This document shows, piece by piece, positions 1 through 11,640 of a stretch of 64,000 nt of DNA (the first letter of the stretch is position 1; every line of letters starts with the position of its first letter). Under the pieces are notes generated by a model. That model did not search any database and was not told the DNA's origin. It worked only from the letters and a program-made list of their open reading frames with translations. The translations under genes were made by a program, and so were the position numbers. This stretch comes from Oryzias latipes (lineage: Eukaryota > Chordata > Actinopteri > Beloniformes > Adrianichthyidae), in NCBI RefSeq assembly GCF_002234675.1, contig NC_019877.2:2325041-2389040 (forward strand), given 5' to 3'.

Positions 1-585
1 TTTGGCAAGGGGTGCGACTTATACTCCGCAGAGACTTATATTAGAAATAAATTGAAATAAATACATTATTAATCCTCCTGTTATGTTCATTTGTAAGGAA
101 CAGAGATGATGTTCCTGGGTCAATTTGATGTATGAGGTATGTTAAGTGTTAAGAGTATGTTAAGTGACTCAGAGAATCAGCAAACTTTTTTTACAGTAAG
201 ATCTTGAAGGCTAAAAACATTATATTCTATTTTCCAATGATTTCATAGATTCAGAATAATCTAATGCAATAAAAATAACCGTTTCTACAAATACAGGATG
301 AAAACAGAGTATTAGTTGGCCAATGATGCTTCATGAAAAGAATAAATAAATAAGTTTGAGAAAGAATTATTCTGAAATTATGAGATAAACAGTCTGCTAT
401 GATTGGGTCATATGAGTTTGTGAAAGTTATTAGTTCTTGGTCTCAGATTTTGTCAAATAAATTTCCCGTCAAAATGCGACTTATAGTCCAGTGCGAGTTA
501 TCTGTGTTTTTTTCTACTTTATAATGCATTTTTGGGCTGGTGCGACTTATACTCCGGTGCGACTTGTAGTCCGGAAAATACGGTA
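1..585. mobile_element. DNA-transposon-like repeat, right-hand part
   Basis: The stretch repeats short variants of a 'gcgacttatactccg' / 'gcgacttatagtcc' motif at 16-31, 476-492 and 540-572 and ends in ccggaaaatacggta at 571-585. The same terminal sequence in opposite orientation (taccgtattttc) starts the repeat at 57357, so both look like members of related fish DNA-transposon families. The left end is not in the window. No reading frame of interest is seen. Family name not assigned. Confidence 0.55.
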
Positions 586-639
586 TTTTTTAACATTAAG
601 CAGACTTTCAGAATATCTAGAAATATAGAAAATATAGAA

Positions 640-950
640 ATACAGAAAGATGAGAGAATAATGGAGGGAAAGGCAAGAGACAGACTGCAAAAAGATGACA
701 GGAAGATGGCAGAAAGAAGGAAGGAAGATGGAAAGACGGTAGAAAGACGAGAGATAAATGGACGAGTGAAAGTTGGGAAAAGAAAAGAGAAAGACTGCAA
801 GAAGATGACAGGAAGATGGCAGAAGGAGAGAAAAGCAAAGATGAGAGAAAGGCGGCTGAAAGAAGGAACAAAGATGTCAGAAAGACAACAAAAGATGGAG
901 GAAAGAATCCAGAAAGATGGGAGACTAAATACATGTGTTGGGAATTTCCA
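640..950. repeat. Purine-rich (GA) tract with imperfect minisatellite repeats
   Basis: Nearly all purine on the plus strand. A unit containing gactgcaaaaagatgacagg is found near 682-717 and again, slightly changed, near 792-826, a spacing of about 110 bases. The open frames through it are a consequence of AAG/GAA/AGA composition and show no family features. The rest of 586-1388 holds no recognised exon; it is probably an intron of SH3BP1. Confidence 0.6.
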
Positions 951-1388
951 GTAAAGGTAAAGTTTGGTTTCTGAAAGAGTGAAGTGTTGGAAAATGAAAA
1001 CGTCTCAGTGTGGACTCTGCTCTAACTTCCTGTTCCTCATTCCAAACCCATTTTCACTGCAGGACCAGTTCCCACAATGCACCACCAAACAGTCTGTCTT
1101 ATCATCAGAATAAACCAACATTCTCCAGCTTTTCTGCCCTGACACTGGGCGTGTTGCTCAGTGAAAAAACATTTGATCAAACATTCTTCTTCTGCTTCCA
1201 CAGCTGCTTTCTCCTCAAAGCTCCAGAATCTGTGGCGCCTTCCAGAGCGCGGCGTCTCCCGTTTGTCTTTCATTTTCTGTTTCCTCGTGCGCGAGAGCGT
1301 CCATGTCTTCACATGAACGGACAAACATCTTTTCTACAAAATAAAAGCCCTGTTGTTTATGAAAAAGGGGTTCTGTGTTTCCTGACAG

Positions 1389-4300
1389 GAGCGCTGAAGT
1401 GTTACCTCAGAGAGCTTCCTGAACCCTTGATGACCTTTGACCTCTACAACGATTGGTTTAAAGCTGCAGGGTGGGTTTTGTAGCTGATTTTTGACATTTC
1501 ATCCTCTCCCTTTCTTCTCCTTCTAGAGCTTTTTTTTGTTTTTTTTGTCCTTGCAGGGAAAAAGAGCTGGACAAGAAGCTGGAGCAGTTCAAGGTTTTAC
1601 TGAAGAAACTCCCACCTGAAAACTACAATAACCTCAGGTGAGAGGCCGTCCGGAAGAACACACTTACCTTACTCGGTTTTATCAAGCTTATAGTAAAGCT
1701 TTATAATGCCGTCTATGAAGCTGTAAGGTGTTTTCAGAAAGTTAAGATGCACAGATTACATGAATCATTAATGCGACAGATCATGTTTGTGTTTTTGACT
1801 CAGTTTTTATGAAAGAACTCATACATTAAGAGTGACGTTGTAGTTTTCTGCAGATATTTCTGCAATAAAATTGAAAATATATCAGGTTAAGACAGATACC
1901 GCTGGAATCCATGCAGTGATTTGGTTTTGTCTCACTTTACCTGCCAGGTATCTGGTCCAGTTCCTGTCTCTGTTGTCCAAGCAACAGGCTGTGAACAAGA
2001 TGACCCCCAGTAACATCGCCATCGTCTTGGGGCCGAACCTGCTCTGGCCAAAGGCTGAGGGGTGTGTAACGAAAATCACCCAGGCTTTAACCCCTTGAAG
2101 TCCCACTCCGATCAGCTTTTGTCTTTTTTATCATGAGTACGACATTTTTAGCCAAAATCCCAAAAACCTGTGTCGTTTCTGCAGAGCAGCAGGGCTTCAT
2201 TAGAAATGTAGCTCTGAGTTGTGGGCAGGACTGCAGTGTAAGCCCACCCCCTGTTCCCATCATCCGTCTGTTAACACACTCTCTGACGTTCGTGGACCCA
2301 GTCGTCTACGAGTGGATTCACACGTCGGCGTATTTTCCACGTCGAAACTACGATCTCTTTCTAACTGCTTTTTTCAGTTGCTTCTTGAATTTGAATTAAG
2401 GAAATACTCCGACATGCAATTTCAAGTTTAATTTTCTTCACATATGTCCCCCACAATCAGAAAAATGCCACAAAAACATGTTAAAAACACCATTTTCATT
2501 GGAGTGGGTCTTTAAGGACTTTGTGTTACACAAACGGTACAAACATGTCACTGACACAGCAAATCCTCATGTGCACCATTGGAAATGTTCAGCCTATATC
2601 ATATTTATTTACATTCTATGGGTTTCATTGACAACACCCTGATAGTGTTTACAAATGGAGTCCCACAGGGATCAATTGTTGGGCCCCTGAATTTAAAGCT
2701 GGATGTGTTGCAGGTGTGACTTTTGTCTGTTGCATCATAAATAATTAGTGAAAATTAGTAAAGTTGTCATGAGGTGGTGGGTTGGAAACCATAGATTGCT
2801 CAACCCAAAGACTCTAAAAGTGGTACCTGCTGCCTTTCTGCTTGATCCTCAACATTGAGGGTTGGATTGGGGCGTTCAACCACCAAAATGTTGGCGAGTT
2901 GTGACTGCAGGTCACCTTTCCTTCAAATATGGAGAGCAAATGTACAGTTTCTGACTTCTACAAAGTATAAAAGGGGGCCGGTTGATTATTTCTTTATCGT
3001 TGGTTCCCCTTCCTGTTCACAACTGACTTCAGTCCGCTTTGCTCCAAAGCGGGAAGGAAGTGTGAAAGGAAACCAGGCCAAATAAAAGCATGACATGTCT
3101 TGAACTATCAATGTGTGAAGAGGCGCAAAATCACGAAACATTCAAGAGAGAAATGTTTGGAAAAGTTCTAAAATGTTTCAAAACCTCAAACTGACTTGTT
3201 AGACTGATTTGTTTTTAAGAAACAGTCTAGTCTGAGACTTTGTAGCTCATAGAACTTTGAACTCTCTTTATTCTTCACATTAGAAAGCAGTTTGCAGCAG
3301 ACAGAAGTTGGCCTCGTGGGGCTTTGTGGTCTGCTAGACACTGCTTGCTTGTACCGCCTGAAATGGGAACCACACAGGGTTAAAAAAAACTACTGACTTC
3401 CTGTTCTGCTTGATTAAAAGACAGGTCACGGGTTTAAAATCCTTTTTTCATGTTTTAATGTGTGTCTGACCCTCCACAGGGAGGCTGCTCTGTTGGACAT
3501 GGCGTCGGCGTCCTCCGTCCAGGTGGTGATGGTCATCGAACCTCTCATCCAGTACAGCTCCAGGCTGTTTCCTGAAGGTATGCGGACGCACGGCTGCGGC
3601 CTTTTGTCTCTGACCAAAGCCGGCTCTGACAGACCTGCTGTGCGGTCGTGGTCGCTTCGCAGATCATCTCAGTCTCTCTTATCAGCTCAGGTTAGAACGG
3701 CCCGTTTTAAGCCCCCGCAGAGCCGTTTTTAGGCGACCGTTTCCGCTGATTGCTGCTGCTAACCACTGGGCGCACAGAGAGGTGATGCTGCCACTCTATC
3801 AGTGCATCCACTCAGCCACAGCAGCGGAAGCTGTCAGACCACAGCAGCTTCAGCTCACAACTTTCCTGTCCTTTAAAGCATCAGCGCTCGCTTCAAGGGA
3901 GAGGAAAGCTAAAAAAAACAACAACAACCTCACAAATGTTTGTCTCTTTTTCTTCAGCTGAACCCTTTGACATCCCAGATCTGCCTGAAACCCCAGAAAC
4001 GCCCGCTTCTACTTTCCAGTCCGTCCATCCAGAGAAGGAGAAACTGGCCAGGACGGTTTCCTCGGCATCAGCGCTCTCTTCCTCTTTTCACTTCCCCGTC
4101 TCCAGAACAAACAGGTACCAGCTTCCACACCCAGAACCCTCATCCCATCAGCGGATCAGATCCGTCGTTCCGTCTGCAGAGGGTCAATCCCAGAAGAACA
4201 CAATTCCTTTAGTAACCCTTGTGCTATCCTAGGCACTTTAACATTGGGAGTTGGGTCATCTAGACCCACTAGACAGTGCTCTGAACCTTTTTTCTTCAAT

Positions 4301-6573
4301 GATTTGTGATCTTCACTGGTGTCCATGGATTACATGAAATCTTTCCACCTTTATCCACCTTTGTTATGGTAGGGAGAACACGTCAATGGAAGAGGGGGGT
4401 CATCTAAGATAGCACAAGGGTTTTTAAATTAAACCAAATAAAAGTGTTTTAGTTTCCTAAATGTAAAAGCTTTTTGTCAAATTGACCAACTTTTAAGCTG
4501 GAATGCATTTTTCCTTTTTGTGGTTGGAAGTTGTTTCTGCGTTTTATAGTCTTTAATTCAGAACCATCAATGTTTGATTAGAAATTAATAATCTGCTTTT
4601 ACCTTTCATGACAGGAACTGATTGATTGATTTGAAGCAACTTCCAAAAATCAAAGGAAACAATACGTAGATTCATCAACATGTAAATTTATAAATGTATA
4701 AATAAAATAAAATATCGTTATCTTCTTGAAATTTTAAATCCTCCTCCTAAATTATAATTTATTCTCTGCTGGTGTTGCCAGATTGGGTCATAATTTTCCA
4801 GCCAAAAGGAAAACACCCACAACATTTACTCGTTGTTTAAATAGCAAGAATTAATCCTCCATTATTGATTTCCGGTACTTCCCTATTTGATTGAAAGTCC
4901 GTCTTTGTCTGCATGAATTAATGGACTCCTACTGAACTTTACTAACAACCACTGATGTTTTTGTTCAAATATTAAGAACAATAAAAAAGGAAAGTAGAAA
5001 AAAGAAAAATCATTGATGCTGTTTTATCTGCTAAACCATCAGCTTTCAGTCTGGTTGTCTTTATGTTTAATCTGCATGTTATACTTCAGTTTAGTAATAT
5101 TGACTTTCACATTTTTAGTTTCCTGCTTTTGTTGCCAAAAGTTCTTTAATTCACTTTTCCAGCATTTTTTTAAAATCTCACTTTTACAGACATTTGGCTG
5201 CTACGTATTTGTTTTTATAAATAAGTCATATTTTTTTACAAATTCTTACTTTTAAGGCTTTAAGTTATAACATATTTCTGTTAAGTTTTTGTGAGGAAGA
5301 AGTGTGTTTACTGAGACTAAGTTATGAGTTTTTATTCTATTTTCTACATAAAGCAGCATAAACTGACGTGTGAATCCGTGTTCCCATCAGCACTTCCTCT
5401 CAGGACAGCGGGGTTCTGGTCAAATCGGGCTCTGTGGGCAGCCGTAGTGGAACCACGACATGGAACAGTCCCACAAGCGAGACGCCGCCATCCGCCATCA
5501 CGTCGTCCTCCGTTGCTTCCTCGACACCAACCCCCAGCCCCCCCGGAGCGGCATGGTCTGCGGCCGGGTCAACGCCGGGCCTGGCGAGGACCGCCACCCA
5601 GAGGCAGACCTCGGATCAAAGCCCGCTAGAGCCGATTCTGGAGGCACCACCGGATTCTCCACTTGTGAAGATCCAATGTCCGTACAAACGTGAGTCAAAC
5701 GCCACACGGCGTTTCTAATGCTAATATAATAAAACAGCATTCATGGTTGCTGCAACCCAAGAAGGATTAAGGGTAATGATGGATGGATGGATGGATGAAT
5801 GGATGGATGGATGGATGGATGGATGGATGCATGGAAGTGTAATTGATCCCAGGAAGGGGAGATTGCTTTGTTACCATAGCTCTGAATGAATGCTGTAACA
5901 TACGATATGAAAATATTAGGAATGTGGGCTTGGTTAACAAATAAACTCCGTTGCTAAGGGAATCCAAGAGTTTACTTTTGCAGATTCTTCAAAAAATTAC
6001 ATTGACCTGTTTGGCACTCCCAGGTGACCAAAACATCAAATGGTTGCTATGGAGAAAAACCAACAGAAAAGCAGCCATTTTGAAAAATAGTGTTTTTTAT
6101 CATCAGCTCTGACCGGGGTCGCAAAGGAAGACGGGGAGAGTGAGGGGCCGTGTAGCAACCGCTCAGCCAGTGGGGGCGGGTCAGAATGGGGTGGCGAGGA
6201 GGGAGTGACATCGCTTTAGTTATATTTAAAACTGCTGTTTTTGCTGCCTCACATCACAAAAAGTAAGCATTTTTCTGTCATCGTCTGTCACCGTGCAGCA
6301 AAGAGGACGTTTAACTCCAAAGGCAACCAGGATGAAGAGCAGATAACAGTGGAGTTCTCTAAACCGAGGGCCCCGGGGCCTCCGAAGATGCAGGCCCCGC
6401 CCCCCCCAACCACGGCCTCCAGAGACGATGCAAAGATCCTGCCAAAGCCGGCGCCCCGGCTCCAACCGCCGAAAAAGCCTCTGGCGAAAAAGCCCGGAGT
6501 CCGAGCCCCAAACTGCCCTCCGCCCCTCCCTCCTCCATCACAGCCCAAGGAGCTTCCCTCTTTAGCGCAATAA
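1389..6573 (+). CDS. sh3bp1: SH3BP1, SH3-domain-binding protein 1 (RhoGAP), 3' part of gene
   Basis: RhoGAP that stimulates GTP hydrolysis by Rac/CDC42. Seven coding exons are seen: 1389-1470, 1557-1637, 1948-2061, 3480-3577, 3958-4114, 5391-5689 and 6299-6573, ending in TAA. All have GT/AG borders and matching phases, giving 367 whole codons. The first four exons hold the C-terminal half of the RhoGAP domain, including [15 protein letters not shown] and [18 protein letters not shown] with the conserved Asn. The catalytic arginine finger and the N-terminal BAR domain are upstream of the window. After the GAP domain comes a Ser/Thr/Pro-rich tail with basic proline-rich SH3-binding stretches ([20 protein letters not shown]). 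ARHGAP17 and ARHGAP44 are close relatives; those end in a PDZ-ligand ESTAL, which is absent here (the end is PSLAQ). The neighbouring CDC42EP1 also favours SH3BP1, as the two are close on human chromosome 22. Only the 3' part of the gene is present. Confidence 0.85.
2099..2511. mobile_element. MITE, TTAA-flanked family, copy 1 (SH3BP1 intron)
   Basis: Terminal inverted repeats read agtcccactccgatca at the left (2099) and ggagtgggtct at the right (2501-2511). Flanks are TTGA (2095) and TTAA (2512), a slightly mutated TTAA duplication. Interior segments (tttagccaaaatcccaaaaac, ctctgagttgtgggcagg, cagaaaaatgccacaaaaac) recur in the copies at 8.7, 18.5, 26, 39, 46 and 51 kb. No transposase is present. 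Confidence 0.7.
2630..2700 (+). mobile_element. LINE reverse transcriptase fragment
   Basis: Translation of 2646-2690 gives [16 protein letters not shown], the conserved 'GVPQGSxxGP' block of non-LTR reverse transcriptases. The frame is lost on both sides. It lies in an intron of SH3BP1 and is a short relic. Confidence 0.65.
4213..4425. mobile_element. Short MITE with TIR aacccttgtgctatcct
   Basis: Left end aacccttgtgctatcctagg (from 4216) is the inverse of the right end gatagcacaagggtt (to about 4422). Element about 210 bp, AT-rich, no reading frame, intronic in SH3BP1 just after the exon ending at 4114. The rest of the 4115-5390 intron is AT-rich and shows nothing else. Confidence 0.7.
5735..5835. 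repeat. (GGAT)n microsatellite with SINE-like tail
   Basis: About 14 GGAT/TGGA units from 5780 to 5835, interrupted by GAAT and GCAT variants. The preceding ctgcaacccaagaaggattaagggtaatga resembles the 3' tail of a common fish SINE, where such GGAT tracts often grow. Intronic in SH3BP1. Confidence 0.75.
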
Positions 6574-6885
6574 AAAGAAGACGCCAACACAGCCGATGCT
6601 CCTCTTTTCAATCAAATCCTTGGTTTCTTTTAATGTTTTTTTCTGCTCCTGGATCTTTATCTACCTATTTATTCTGCCGCTCTTTAAAAAAAAACAAACA
6701 AAAAAAACACTTCAAAGCTAAACATCAACCACAGGTCTGATGTGTTTTCATTGTAAGATTGTAAATACTGAAGATGAAATCTACAAAATAAATCCTCGTC
6801 TAGGAGTTTTGGCTGAAAAACAGCAAAGTGAATGAATAGAAACCCGAATAAAAGCGTCTTTATTGTCAGTTTATTGTTTCAGATC
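6574..6885 (+). promoter_or_regulatory. SH3BP1 3' UTR and interleaved poly(A) signals of two convergent genes
   Basis: Plus-strand AATAAA hexamers lie at 6787-6792 and 6847-6852. Minus-strand AATAAA hexamers (tttatt on plus) lie at 6859-6864 and 6870-6875 and serve CDC42EP1. The 3' ends of the two genes are therefore within about 100 bases and may overlap. Confidence 0.65.
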
Positions 6886-7436
6886 AGCGACGGCAGCGCC
6901 TGGATGAGGATCGTGCTGCTGCTACATGTTTACAGAACGTCGGTAAAGATCTTCATGGACTGTATATGAGGTTAACGCTTCCTCTAAAATACAGGAGTTT
7001 ATCATAAAAAAGGTGCGCTTATAGGAGATCTGCAGCTTCAGAACAAACAGTCCAACCCCCTCCTGTGTCTCCTCCTGCAGCTCACTTCCCTTTTTGCCCC
7101 CTGGTGGTAAATTCCTGAGCGAAACCGACAACAGTCCCACTTCTGCTCCGTGTTGCCGCTGCAGAGCGTTTGTGAGAGGAAGTGTGCACAAATCTCAAAT
7201 GACCGGACTTTTCTCTTTGGCACATCCCTCCGTCTCCAACCGGATCGGTTCTGGTTGAAGTTCAAAGTCCTGGTTTAGCAGCAGGTTAGTATTCCAGACT
7301 GTACATCCTTGGAGGTTGAAAAGAAGAGCCCAGCATGAAAGCAAACTGGATTCATGTCGGTGTTTTCATGGATTAAAAGCTGAATATTTACGATTGGACT
7401 AACATGGAAAGTTTACGTTCAGTATTTTGGGTTTTC

Positions 7437-10344
7437 TCAGACTTTTATTTCCTCTTCATCGTCCATGAAACTGTAGAAGGTTTTGTTCTTGGCCCGGTTC
7501 TGTGGGACTCCATCCTGGCCCAGTCTGACTCCATAGTGGCGAGCCAGAACATCTGTGGCGCTCTGGAACCGCTCGCTCCCCATCCTGATCCCGACTCGGT
7601 CAGGAGATCCCATGAGAACGTCTGGAACTTTACCCGAAAGCCCAACTCTGCCGCGCTCCTCTTCCTCCTCCTCCTCCTCCTCAACCAAACCTGGACTTTT
7701 CCTGGTTCCACAGTCCTCCCGCAGCAGCGAATCCACATACGAGATGGTAGCAGAACCGCCCTCTGACCCTTCGCCAGCCAGCCTGAAGGTCGAACCCGCC
7801 TCCTCCCCGTCCCACATGCGGCCGCCCTCCTCCTGACGGCCGTCGATCAGGCTGAACACCTCGCTCATGAGAGAGGGCCCGAGGTCAAAGGTGAAGGCGT
7901 CCAGCGAGGTGAGCGAGGTCAGAGATTCGGAGAAGGCGGTGGAGCGCGTGGCTTCGCAGGCCACCGTGGAGGCGGAGCCACAGGATGCCACGGCATCCGT
8001 CTGGTCGCTCAGCGAGCTGCGCCGAACATCAGAGGCGGAGGGAACGGAGACGGGTGGCTGCTGGCGCTCAGAGCGGGAGAGGCGGGGCAAAGTGACAAAA
8101 CCGGACTCCAGACCTGAAGAGAGAGTCGAGACGTGAAAATGCAGAAAAAACTTCCCCCCAAACCCCAACTTTTAATAAACCGGACTTAGTAAGAACATCA
8201 GTTGTTAAAAATATCTGTTCATAACTGAACATCGTGTTCTAAAAATAAGGTTTCATTTAAAAACTTCACACTTTTTTTTCATAAATAAAGTTGCAAGAAG
8301 CAAAAACCCTGTTTTCTTATGCAGCTAAATTAGAATTAAATAGTTAATTTTCTAGTTTAAATTCTTCGTGTTTAGTCAGTCGCCCAGCAGGGGGCAGAGT
8401 GGCGCTATTTGAAGGCAGTTTTTCTCCTCCAGGAGGAGCAGGAGGATCATCTATTGGTTCAACAAGGCCGGGCTCTGCTGGAGCAGGTGAGTCTTTGGTT
8501 CATCCGGAAGAAACAAGAGTTCAGGTTTTAAGCAGAGGTGGAGTTAAATGAATTCACTTTAAATGGACATTTCTGAGGTCAGAAGGTACTAAACGGTACT
8601 AATAAAGATGCAGCAGTTTCATTTTCAACCAGACTACAGGACTAAATCTACAGAAATGAGTAAACATTTAAGGCCCACTCTGAGTATTTCTTAGTTCAAA
8701 TGGTTGTGAATCAGCAGCAGGAGATGAAAAAACGCCGTTTGAAAAGGATTCTGATCATCCGCTGTCAGACAAACAGATCCATGATCGTCTTTGTTTTCCT
8801 CATCTGAGCTGGAATCTGGATCAGAACTGGACGGCTGGATAGCGCCAATATAACTCGCCATTTTTGTTGCAGTGCTAATGTTAGCTTGCGTGTGTGAGAG
8901 GCTGTAAGCTAAGGGGAGAGCATGTAAACAGAGAGCTCTCAGTAACTTATGGGTGACAGGAAAGGGAGGCGGGGTGTATTTCTAGTAAACTCCTGCTGCT
9001 CTGCAGAAACTATATCCTAGAAAAACGACATCGGATTTTGTTTTTTTGGGGCTAAAAGCGTCATAATCATAATTAAAAGAACGATTTGAATATAGATCAA
9101 AAGATGATCGGAGTGGGACTTGAAGGGTTTCACCTTACCCTAAATAATCGGGGTAACTTGGACCGGTCAGACTACAGACCTGGCAGAGTTAGGATTGTTC
9201 ATCTGTGAGTGAAGACAGTTTGGATACAAACAGAACCAAAACAGAAAAGCAAAACACCGGGCTGGGTTTTAGCACCTCAGACCGGGGCAGGAGGGATTCA
9301 TAACATGGGTCCAAACGGTTTGCTGCTTCTGGATTCCATCCATGTTGGGAGCCAAAGTATTTGTGCTACTTGCTTAGCTGAGCAGAAACACTAGGAAGCC
9401 GACGCCTTCAGGAAAAACGCACTCAAATGAGACAAGTTCCAGCTTTTGACCAAATCTCCGGGTTTTTTTTCTGTGGGTGGCGTGCAGTCGGGTCGCAGAA
9501 ACAGCCCCCCACAGCCGTTTTGGCAGAAGCTCTGTGCGTTCTCAGTGCCAACGTGAGTCATGGTGATTGGTGAGCACCTCTGAGGTGAATCTGGCTCCTG
9601 ATCTGTGATTGTGCAGCAGATTGGAGCTAAACTGATGAGCTAGTTTAGTTGATGCTGAAGGCCAAATAGAGGTGCAGTCTTCAGGCGGTTTATCAGCAAA
9701 TCCTGTAATAGCTGGGAAGGAGGTTGCATCACCAGAAACAGTTTCTTGTGAAACTTCTTTCAAAATACAGGATTGTGGAAAAGCTGCAGCATTAAGGAAG
9801 ATGCTTCATCTGATCTGCAACCATTTCATCATTGACCATTATTGACCAAATGCGTTTTCGGTTCCTCACCGTAGTCACCGTAGGAGCTTTTCTTCTCGTC
9901 CGGCGTGCTTTGACAACTGGGGAAGAGCACTTTGGTGATGGGACTCCCATTGGGCATGTCCACATCCAGCCGGGGCAGAGAGATGGCGTTCTTGATGATG
10001 GGGGAAACGGCGGGGGGCGGAGGGGAGAAGTCACTGGATGCATCTCGGGGTCGATTGTCGGATCCCCTCCGGATTTGCCGGAGCGTCCTGGAGAAGAACG
10101 CTCCGATCTTGCTGTCGGGGGAAGAAACCGAGTCGGTGTCGCCGCCGTTCCCGTTGGCCGTCCCTCCGTGGTTGCTCAAGAAGGATGTGTCGCCGAACAC
10201 GTCGCCGCCGCGGCCCACGTGCATGGTGTGGCGGAAGTCGCCCAGAGGAGGGCTGATCATGTCCACCGTGAGGTCGCCTTTGACACGGCGCCGGCTGTGG
10301 GAGACCAGGCCTCGGAGGCCGGACAGCTTTTCCTGAAGATTCAT
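7437..10344 (-). CDS. cdc42ep1: CDC42EP1, CDC42 effector protein 1 (Borg5/MSE55 family)
   Basis: Cytoplasmic effector that binds GTP-bound CDC42 and shapes actin and septin structures. Two coding exons: 9870-10344 (ATG at 10344) and 7437-8113 (stop TGA at 7437-7439). The donor is ctacG|GTGAGG and the acceptor CTCTTCAG|GTCTGG; joined they make 383 residues and restore a Gly codon at the border. The CRIB motif is at residues 30-44 (ISPPLGDFRHTMHVG), followed by RGGDVFGDTSFLSNHGG and then VSPIIKNAISLP, as in mammalian CDC42EP1. The second exon carries SGFVTLPRLSRSE, FDLGPSLMSEVFSLIDG, a nine-residue Glu run and the acidic end FMDDEEEIKV. CDC42EP4 is the closest alternative, but the middle segments fit EP1 better. 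The gene is tail-to-tail with SH3BP1. A 7-kb intron probably separates it from an untranslated exon at 17.3-17.6 kb. Confidence 0.88.
8672..9120. mobile_element. MITE, TTAA-flanked family, copy 2 (CDC42EP1 intron)
   Basis: Inverse orientation relative to copy 1. The left end ggcccactctgagtatttc follows TTAA (8668-8671); the right end is gatgatcggagtgggact (to 9120), followed by TGAA. Interior matches include ctctgcagaaactatatcctag and ggggctaaaa, as in the copy at 18.5 kb. No coding capacity. Confidence 0.65.
9121..9869. other. CDC42EP1 intron remainder, no feature seen
   Basis: Apart from the MITE at 8672-9120, the intron between the two CDC42EP1 coding exons (8114-9869) shows no recognisable exon, repeat or RNA gene. 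The small open frame at 9209-9394 has no family features. Confidence 0.5.
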
Positions 10345-11179
10345 GACCCCGGGAGCCGGAACCGCTGCCCAGAAACGCCTTTAATTCCACAAAAACAAAC
10401 TACAAGCTGCAGCACGGCAGCAATCCCAGCGCAGAGAACAGCTTCCAAATGTCTTTCCAAGGTAGCAACAACGTGAGGAAGAGTGTAACTCCGGGGCCAA
10501 ACAGTTCCCTCAGAAATCCTCCTTTTGTGTGGGACGGGCCAAACTCCGACCCGCTCGCTGTAGCTGCGCCATGTGCATGTCCTGCCAAAGGAAACAGACA
10601 CAAATGGAGGAGAACTCTGTGCCGATGCGATCCAGGATGCAGTCGGTCCTGATGGAGTGCGGTCACGCCGCCTGGCTCGCTCCAGGGTTTGTCAACATCA
10701 GATCAGAAATAGGTCCAGCTGCAGATGGTTCTGTGGTCCCACCATGGAGCTATCCACTGAGGGCAGAAGGAGGAGAAAAAAGATATCTTTAAAATGCAGA
10801 AAAGGCCAAATGTGATGGAAGGACACGGGAAACTGAAACCCACTGAATCTTTAGGGTTTTAGAGTCTCCGAGTTTTTATGATGGGGCGAAAGCTTTTAGG
10901 ATTCTGGATGAAGAGTGACCGCTGGTCTGGAAAAAGGCTAAATTTAGACCGGCAACACAACAAAGCAAACGCTTCAGGGAATTCCTGCTTTTGTCCTGGG
11001 TTGTACTCCCAGAAAGCTGCGGCGTGCTTCATCCAACAGGATTTAAAAAAAGATGTGTTACCATGAAATGTGTGGGATTATCCCAAAAAGCTTTGGGTAA
11101 AGATTCTGGTGAGACAGAAGAGGAAACCTTCTGGAAGGAGCGAGTATCCAAACATCTGGACTCAAAATAACTGCATTTC

Positions 11180-11640
11180 AGGAAGGGTATTAAAGCAGTA
11201 AGCATGGTGGTGGTAGTGTAATGATTTGTGGCAGTTTTAGAGCCCCAAAACCTGATGGACGGAACCACAAATTCTGCTTTTATCAAGAGAATCCAGAAGA
11301 AACAAAAAGCTCAAAAGGAGGCAGACTTAATCTGAACTCAAGCTAACTGCATTTCAGGAAAAGCCGTAAAGCAGTAGGCATGGTGGTGGTAGTGTAATGA
11401 TATGTGGCTGCTTTAGAGCGCCAAGACCTGATGGATGGAACCACAAATTCTGCTTTTTCCCAAAAAAATCAAAAAGGAACTAAGAGATCAAAAAGAGTAA
11501 CTGTGATATTCAGGGAGGGATTTAAAGCAGTAGACATGGTGGTGGTAGTGTAATGATATGTGGCTGCTTTAGAGCGCCAAGACCTGATGGATGGAACCAC
11601 AAATTCTGCTTTTTCCCAGAAAACCCTGAAGGAACGAAAA
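11180..11640 (+). mobile_element. Three tandem-like copies of a Tc1-like transposase fragment
   Basis: The segment catggtggtggtagtgtaat starts at 11203, 11379 and 11535 (spacings 176 and 156). Each copy continues through gatggaaccacaaattctgc. Translated, it reads KHGGGSVMI followed by a variant of the 'WGCF' and 'DGTxNSA' blocks of Tc1/mariner-type transposases. All copies are out of frame or broken, so this is a duplicated relic, not a gene. Confidence 0.7.

Noticed and set aside
532..954. Plus-strand open frame (140 codons) rich in Lys/Glu/Arg
   Set aside because: Product of a purine-only tract with minisatellite structure; starts inside a transposon end.
1389..6573. ARHGAP17 or ARHGAP44 instead of SH3BP1
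   Set aside because: ARHGAP17 is near TNRC6A in human, which made it tempting, but the C-terminal PDZ ligand is missing and the neighbour is CDC42EP1, a chromosome 22 gene; TNRC6 here is the B type.
11180..11640. Regular repeats that might suggest a CRISPR-like array
   Set aside because: Units are about 100 bases, only three, and code for a Tc1-like transposase fragment; the genome is eukaryotic.
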